64,000 nucleotides of DNA, taken from the NCBI GenBank assembly GCA_964528845.1, contig CAZGVE010000004.1, forward strand, positions 62,001-126,000, in the 5' to 3' direction. This document shows positions 59,716 through 64,000 of this stretch, one piece after another. This DNA comes from FEN-1191 sp964528845 (GTDB taxonomy: Bacteria > Pseudomonadota > Gammaproteobacteria > Steroidobacterales > Steroidobacteraceae). Every line of letters begins with the position of its first letter. The first letter of the stretch is position 1. The translations under genes were made by a program, and so were the position numbers. A model generated the notes under the pieces. It was not told where the DNA came from. It saw only the letters and a program-made list of their open reading frames with translations, and did not search any database.

Positions 59716-59980
59716 CAGACCAGCCGACCCGGCGGCCGCCTTGGGGTTGCTTGACGTACGTCGCACTGCACGCCCGCAACTGTGATCCGGGCCGCGCATC
59801 GAGGCGGCGGCGATGCTAAGTTATATGTCCGGGCGAGGCAGGAGAGCACGGCAGGTGGACCGCGCAAGCACGGCGTGGGCAACACGCAGCGCAGGGTGCT
59901 CCCAATGAAGGCATGGATTGAAATGTGACGCAGTTCAAGGATTCTCACATACACCAGCCGTGCCGGGCAGCTCCGGATCT
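59716..59980. other. Divergent spacer between radA and the PP2C gene
   Basis: 265 bases with a ten-base palindrome GACGTACGTC (59753-59762) 38 bases before radA, an A+T-rich island AAGTTATAT (near 59818) and a CRP-like half-palindrome before the phosphatase gene. No LexA-type box (CTGT-N8-ACAG) is visible. No additional gene is seen. Confidence 0.4.
59924..59939 (+). promoter_or_regulatory. CRP-like half-palindromic site
   Basis: TGTGA-CGCAGT-TCAAG has a perfect left arm and three of five in the right arm. The middle and flank closely resemble the site at 25073-25088 (both read TGTGAC-CAGTTCA). It ends 41 bases before the likely PP2C start. Confidence 0.3.
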
Positions 59981-60811
59981 ATGAGCCTCAGGGGCAAAAT
60001 GCGCTGTGTGGGTCAGACCGATGCCGGCCGGGTCCGCGATCATAACGAAGATACGATCGCCTATGACTCGGAAATCGGCCTCATGGTCCTGGCAGACGGC
60101 ATGGGCGGCTACAATGCCGGCGAGGTCGCAAGCGGCATCGCCGTCAAGACGATAGTCGGGCTCGTGCGCGATGCGGTCGTGCGCGAGGATCTGCGCATCC
60201 ATGACTCCACGGCAGGCCTGTCCCGTGCCTCGATCATTCTGCGCGACGCGATCATGCGTGCCAACAAGATCATCTTCCAGACGGCCCGCACGCAGCCGCA
60301 GTGCGAAGGCATGGGCACCACGGTCGTCGGGGCGCTGTTCTTCGACAATCGCGTGTCGATCGCTCACGTCGGGGATTCGCGGCTCTACCGGCTGCGAAGC
60401 GACGGCCTCGAGCAGCTCACGATGGACCACTCGCTGCTGCAGGAACTGGTCGATCGCGGCTTCTACTCGCCCGAGGAGGCGCAGCGCGCGGCCAACAAGA
60501 ACTATGTGACCCGCGCCCTGGGCGTCGAGTCAAACGTCGAAGTAGAGGTGCAGGAGTACCAGGTGCAGAAGGGTGATCTCTACCTGATCTGCTCGGACGG
60601 CCTGTCGGATATGGTCGAAGACGACGATATTCACTTAACGATCAGCACCTTTGGTGCTAACCTTGAGACAGCCACTAAACAACTGATACAGCTGGGCAAC
60701 GATAACGGTGGGAAGGACAACATTTCGGTTGTAGTGGCCGAGATCACGGAATCGTTCCCCGCGCCGCGCGGAATCTTGGACAAGATGCTGGGCTGGTTCA
60801 GCTCCACCTGA
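59981..60811 (+). CDS. PP2C-type Ser/Thr protein phosphatase
   Basis: 276 residues from ATG 59981; ATG 59999 with AGGGG upstream is an alternative. All metal-binding motifs are in place: DAGRVRDHNEDT, MVLADGMGGYNAGEVAS, GMGTTVVGALF, AHVGDSRLYRLR, LICSDGLSDMVED and GGKDNISVVV. It should remove phosphate from Ser/Thr residues of cytoplasmic proteins using Mn/Mg. No membrane segment is present. The FHA gene follows 12 bases later, so one may act on phosphoproteins read by the other. No Ser/Thr kinase gene is in this window. Confidence 0.92.
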   Translation: MSLRGKMRCVGQTDAGRVRDHNEDTIAYDSEIGLMVLADGMGGYNAGEVASGIAVKTIVGLVRDAVVREDLRIHDSTAGLSRASIILRDAIMRANKIIFQTARTQPQCEGMGTTVVGALFFDNRVSIAHVGDSRLYRLRSDGLEQLTMDHSLLQELVDRGFYSPEEAQRAANKNYVTRALGVESNVEVEVQEYQVQKGDLYLICSDGLSDMVEDDDIHLTISTFGANLETATKQLIQLGNDNGGKDNISVVVAEITESFPAPRGILDKMLGWFSST

Positions 60812-60823
60812 GGCTAAAAGCAC

Positions 60824-61519
60824 ATGGCTAGGTTGATTCTGAGTCTGGACGGAGCGGTCCTCGCTGAATACAACATGAACAAGGAGCGCTATACGATCGG
60901 GCGCCTGCCGGATAACGACATCCGGATCGACAACCCGGCTGTCAGCGGGCACCACTCCCTGATCATCAACATCCTTAATGACTCGTTCCTCGAGGATCTG
61001 AACAGCACCAACGGTACCTATGTCAACGGCAAGCTGATCAAGAAGCATGCGCTGCAGCACGGCGATGTGATCACTGCCGGCCATCACCAGCTGCGTTTCG
61101 TCGAAGACGACGAGGCCCAGCAGGATGAGTTCGAGAAGACCATGGTGATCCAGCCCTCGGCCCGCCCGGTCGAGAAGCTGCGCGCCGCGGTCAACGATCC
61201 GGCGGCGACCGCCTCGCGCCGCACACTCGGCAACGGCACCCCCGTCATCAAGAAGGCCAAGCTGCAGGTGCTCTCCGGCGCCTTCGCCGGGCGCGAACTC
61301 GAGCTGACCAAGGCGCTCACGACGCTGGGCCGGCCCGGCGTGCAGGTGGCCGCGATCACGCGCCGCTCCGAGGGCTACTTCATCGTGCACGTCGATTCCG
61401 AGGTCGAAGACAACTTCCCGCTGGTCAACGGCGCACCGATCGGGGCCCAGGCCCGCAAGCTCGCCGACAACGACGTGATCCAGCTCGCTGGCGTGAAGAT
61501 GGGCTTCTTCGAGGGCTGA
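60824..61519 (+). CDS. FHA-domain protein
   Basis: 231 residues with two FHA-like modules. The first (about residues 20-90) is canonical: YTIGRLPDNDIRIDNPAVSGHHSLI, LEDLNSTNGTYVNGK, the Gly-Arg, Ser-x-x-His and Asn-Gly residues that bind phosphothreonine. The second (about 145-228) has TTLGRPGVQVAAITRRSEGYFIVHV and LVNGAPI but lacks the Ser-x-x-His, so it probably does not bind phosphate. A linker with DEFEKTMVIQPS resembles a phosphorylated Thr-containing tail. It is co-transcribed with the PP2C gene. Confidence 0.9.
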   Translation: MARLILSLDGAVLAEYNMNKERYTIGRLPDNDIRIDNPAVSGHHSLIINILNDSFLEDLNSTNGTYVNGKLIKKHALQHGDVITAGHHQLRFVEDDEAQQDEFEKTMVIQPSARPVEKLRAAVNDPAATASRRTLGNGTPVIKKAKLQVLSGAFAGRELELTKALTTLGRPGVQVAAITRRSEGYFIVHVDSEVEDNFPLVNGAPIGAQARKLADNDVIQLAGVKMGFFEG

Positions 61520-61525
61520 ACGCCC

Positions 61526-63295
61526 TTAAGTGACCCCGGAGCGTTCGGTCATGCGATCCTGCAGTGCCAGCAGCAGGTCGTGGCGCGAGACCTCGCCCAG
61601 CAGCACCGGGCTCCAGTTGCCTGCGACCACCGGCAGGCGCCTTGCACGGTGCGCGATGAACACGTCGAGCGCGTCCCCGAGCAGCATATCGGGCGTCAGC
61701 ACCGGCGGGGCGGCGATCATGTACTGCGCCACGGTGGGGTTCCCGTCCGACGTGTTGGCGAGTCTGGGACTGCGGATCGAGGCCAGATCGAGTTCCCCGA
61801 CCAGCTGCTGCTCGGCGTCGACCACATACGCACGCTGCGCCCCGCGAGCCGGTGCGCGCGCGAGCGCCGAGCGCAATGGTTCCTCTCGCTGCAGCACCAG
61901 CGCCGGGGGACGCACGAGCGCGCTGATCTGCCGCACTCGCCACTCCGCATCCTGCTCGACGGTCGAGGCCCGAAGCGAGCGGGTGTAGATCGATTCACCG
62001 CGCAGGTAGATTCGCGCTACATAGTGCGCCGTCACACAGGCCAGCATCAGCGGCAGCACCACGTCGTAATCCAGGGTCATTTCGAAGATCAGCAGGATCG
62101 AAGTCAACGGGGCATGCGTGGTCGCCGCCAGCAGCGCGCCCATGCCTACCACGGCATAGGCGGACAGCTGCGAGAGCGAGTGCGGATCGATCCGATGCAG
62201 CCCGGCGCCGAACATCGCGCCCAACGCGGCCCCCATGAACAGCGTCGGGGTCAGGATGCCGCCCACCGCGCCCGATCCGATCGAGGCCGCGGTGCTGACC
62301 AGCTTGGCCGCGAGCATCAATGCCAGCACCTGGAGCGTGAGCTGCTCATTGAGCATGGTATTGACCACGCTGTAGCCATTTCCCCAAACCTCCGGCACGG
62401 CAACCGAAATCACCCCGACGATGAGCCCGCCAAGTGCCAGCGTCGCGGGAGCCGGCCATTGCAACGCGCGGAACGCGCCGCGCGCGCGCTCGAGCGCCCC
62501 CAGGTAAGTCGGGGCAAAATGTCCGAGCACGATGCCCAGCAGCGCAAAAAGCGCAAGTTCCCACGGGGCGCCGAAGTTGATGTGCGGCACCTGGTACACC
62601 GGCCCGGCACCAAGCAGCTGACGGCTGATCGCATCCGACACGACGGAGGCCACGATCAGTGGGCCGAAGCTCTCCATCGCGATCGAGCCGAGCACCACTT
62701 CGGCGACGAACAGGGCACCGGCGATCGGCGCGTTGTAGGCGGCGGCGATGCCGGCTGCCGCGCCGCAGGCGACCAGCAGGCGCTGGCGCGGTACCGGGAC
62801 CTGAGTCCAGCGGCCGACCTGCGAGGCCAGCATCGCGGCCAGCTGTACCATCGGGCCCTCGCGACCGATCGAGCCCCCCGATCCTATCGAAAAGAACGAT
62901 GAGGCCACCTGCAGCAGGACTGCCCGGCCTCCCAGCTGCCCATTTCCGACCGCGACCGCCTCCATATAGTCGACGCTGCGCATGGATCGCAGCACGCGCG
63001 CTCCCGCCCACAGCAGCGCTCCGGCGCAGGCGCCCCCGATCGTCGGCACCGCGATGCGCGCCCACCACGGCAGTGCTGCGGCGGTCTCGACCAATTCGGT
63101 CGAACTTCCGGTGAGTGCGCGCTGCACCAGCCGTACGCTGATGCGAAACGCAACACCCGACACGGCCCCACCGATCCCGATGAGCGCGGCCCAGAATACG
63201 ATGCCGCCGAGCTGGCCATGCCTGGCCGCCGCCAGTCCGGCGCGGACCAGGCGTCGGAGTCGCGCGATCGGGTGCCCGGCCTCAGACCAGCTCAA
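61526..63295 (-). CDS. ClC-family chloride/proton antiporter with C-terminal CBS domains
   Basis: 589 residues from TTG 63293-63295, within the end of alr; no better start is seen. The membrane part has the ClC motifs GSGGSIGREGP with the gating glutamate, GSGAVGGILTPTLFMGA, and AVVGMGALLAATTHAPLTSILLIFEMT. The C-terminal 150 residues contain two CBS modules (YVVDAEQQLVGELDLASI and VFIAHRARRLPVVAGNWSPVLLGEVSRHDLL). The glutamate suggests an antiporter as opposed to a channel. It converges on the FHA gene with six bases between stops and overlaps alr by 14 bases. Confidence 0.9.
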   Translation of the reverse strand: MSWSEAGHPIARLRRLVRAGLAAARHGQLGGIVFWAALIGIGGAVSGVAFRISVRLVQRALTGSSTELVETAAALPWWARIAVPTIGGACAGALLWAGARVLRSMRSVDYMEAVAVGNGQLGGRAVLLQVASSFFSIGSGGSIGREGPMVQLAAMLASQVGRWTQVPVPRQRLLVACGAAAGIAAAYNAPIAGALFVAEVVLGSIAMESFGPLIVASVVSDAISRQLLGAGPVYQVPHINFGAPWELALFALLGIVLGHFAPTYLGALERARGAFRALQWPAPATLALGGLIVGVISVAVPEVWGNGYSVVNTMLNEQLTLQVLALMLAAKLVSTAASIGSGAVGGILTPTLFMGAALGAMFGAGLHRIDPHSLSQLSAYAVVGMGALLAATTHAPLTSILLIFEMTLDYDVVLPLMLACVTAHYVARIYLRGESIYTRSLRASTVEQDAEWRVRQISALVRPPALVLQREEPLRSALARAPARGAQRAYVVDAEQQLVGELDLASIRSPRLANTSDGNPTVAQYMIAAPPVLTPDMLLGDALDVFIAHRARRLPVVAGNWSPVLLGEVSRHDLLLALQDRMTERSGVT

Positions 63296-64000
63296 TCGGT
63301 ACCCGCTGGCTCACGGCGCAGACGAGCTCATACGCCGCGGTGCCGGCGGCGGCCGCAATCTCCTCGACCGGCAGGCGCTCGCCCCACAGCTCGACCGGGT
63401 CGCCAAGCTGGACCGCGGGCAGATCCGTGATGTCCACCGCGATCATGTCCATCGACACCCGGCCGGCGAGCGCGGCGCGATGCGCACCGATCAGTACCGG
63501 CGTGCCGCTCTGCAGGCCCCGCGGCAGGCCGTCCCCATAGCCCGCCGCCACGATTGCGATGCGCGAATCGCGTGGCGCGCGCCACAATCCGCCATAGCCG
63601 ACACGCTCGCCGGCCGGCACGCTTCGCAGTGCGATGACCGTGCTCTCCAGACTCATGGCCGCTCGCAACCCGAAATCCGCGCCGCGGCGATCCCCGAACG
63701 GACTGACCCCGTAGAGCGCGAGTCCCGGCCGCACCCAGTCGGCGTGCGTTGCCGGTGTGCGCAGGATCGCCGCGGAATTCGCGATGCTCAGTTCGGCTTG
63801 CAGCCCCGCGAGCAACGGCCGCAGGCGCGCAAGCTGCGCGTTGGTGGCCTCACCGTCGGGGTCGTCGGCGCAAGCCAGGTGCGTGAGCACCCGCAGCTCG
63901 CTTAGCCCCGGCACGAGCGCCGCCAGGCGCTGCCAGGCTTGCCGAAACTCCTCCGGACGGAACCCCAAGCGGTTCATGCCGGTGTCGACCTTGAGCCAGA
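63282..64000 (-). CDS. alr: Alanine racemase (Alr), N-terminus off the window
   Basis: About 239 residues of the C-terminal two-thirds are present. Typical blocks are KVDTGMNRLGF, LTHLACADDP, NSAAILRTPATHADWVRPGLALYGVSP, the catalytic Tyr in GERVGYGGLW and GRVSMDMIAVDITDLP. The PLP lysine would lie in the missing part. It makes D-alanine for the cell wall. The stop overlaps the ClC start by 14 bases. Confidence 0.93.
   Translation of the reverse strand, partial: WLKVDTGMNRLGFRPEEFRQAWQRLAALVPGLSELRVLTHLACADDPDGEATNAQLARLRPLLAGLQAELSIANSAAILRTPATHADWVRPGLALYGVSPFGDRRGADFGLRAAMSLESTVIALRSVPAGERVGYGGLWRAPRDSRIAIVAAGYGDGLPRGLQSGTPVLIGAHRAALAGRVSMDMIAVDITDLPAVQLGDPVELWGERLPVEEIAAAAGTAAYELVCAVSQRVPIELV

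Noticed and set aside
59753..59762. LexA/SOS box upstream of radA
   Set aside because: GACGTACGTC is palindromic but does not match CTGT-N8-ACAG.
1..64000. Genomic island, prophage or transposon
   Set aside because: No integrase, transposase, terminal repeats, attachment-site duplication at tRNA-Ser or composition break was seen; the genes are mostly core.

Overview
The window is about two-thirds G+C and densely packed, with overlapping stop/start codons throughout. It looks like chromosome of a gammaproteobacterium. Supporting features are the orn/rsgA pair, dapA facing gcvR-bcp-phoH-bepA, the rpsP-rimM-trmD-rplS operon next to ffh, a SUF operon headed by a Xanthomonas-type Rrf2 regulator, and the Mla lipid-transport genes. 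A Xanthomonadales/Steroidobacterales-like lineage is my inference only; no 16S gene is present. I see no phage, transposon, integrase, CRISPR array or other sign of a mobile region.

Left part (1-8642): the 5' two-thirds or more of an ABC ATPase gene runs off the left edge. Next, on the minus strand, is a seven-gene run, hyfB-C-E-F-G-I plus a small secreted protein. It encodes a membrane complex related to hydrogenase-4 and complex I. Its large subunit has lost both cysteine pairs that bind the NiFe centre while the small subunit keeps its iron-sulfur cysteines. It is therefore an energy-converting-hydrogenase-related (Ehr) complex, not a hydrogenase, and its electron donor and acceptor are unknown.

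8730-14923: a complete protocatechuate 4,5-cleavage pathway. ligI-A-B-C-J lies on the minus strand and ligK-ligU on the plus strand, preceded by a small ribbon-helix-helix protein. Together they take protocatechuate to pyruvate and oxaloacetate. 15010-17828: cysD-cysNC (sulfate activation). 17866-22083: a circularly permuted ATP-grasp and an alpha-E protein, divergent from an Anbu proteasome-like protease and a HemD-like protein; the transglutaminase usually found with this set is absent. 22080-29603: a MarR regulator, N-carbamoylputrescine amidase with an overlapping Gfo/Idh oxidoreductase, small membrane or unknown proteins, the Prc protease, a coiled-coil protein and a DUF1249 protein.

29669-44870 is housekeeping: orn/rsgA; a tRNA-Ser(GGA)-4.5S RNA-dnaX-ybaB-recR transcription unit; dapA with a short lipoprotein; gcvR-bcp-phoH; bepA-mlaA; mlaFEDCB; class I fructose-bisphosphate aldolase. 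45011-51751 is the SUF operon (regulator-B-C-D-S-U-T plus a SixA-like phosphatase). 51762-64000 carries sppA, the ribosomal protein/tRNA methylation operon, ffh, corC, radA, a PP2C phosphatase-FHA pair, a ClC transporter and a truncated alr.

Most notable for follow-up: the Ehr complex with an extra secreted subunit; a Bcp peroxiredoxin with a histone-H1-like tail; two genes that appear to start at non-canonical codons (rimM at CTG, ligK at ATC); a shared TAGAATCCGCGC core promoter at rpsP and tRNA-Ser; and a tRNA-4.5S RNA tandem separated by nine bases.
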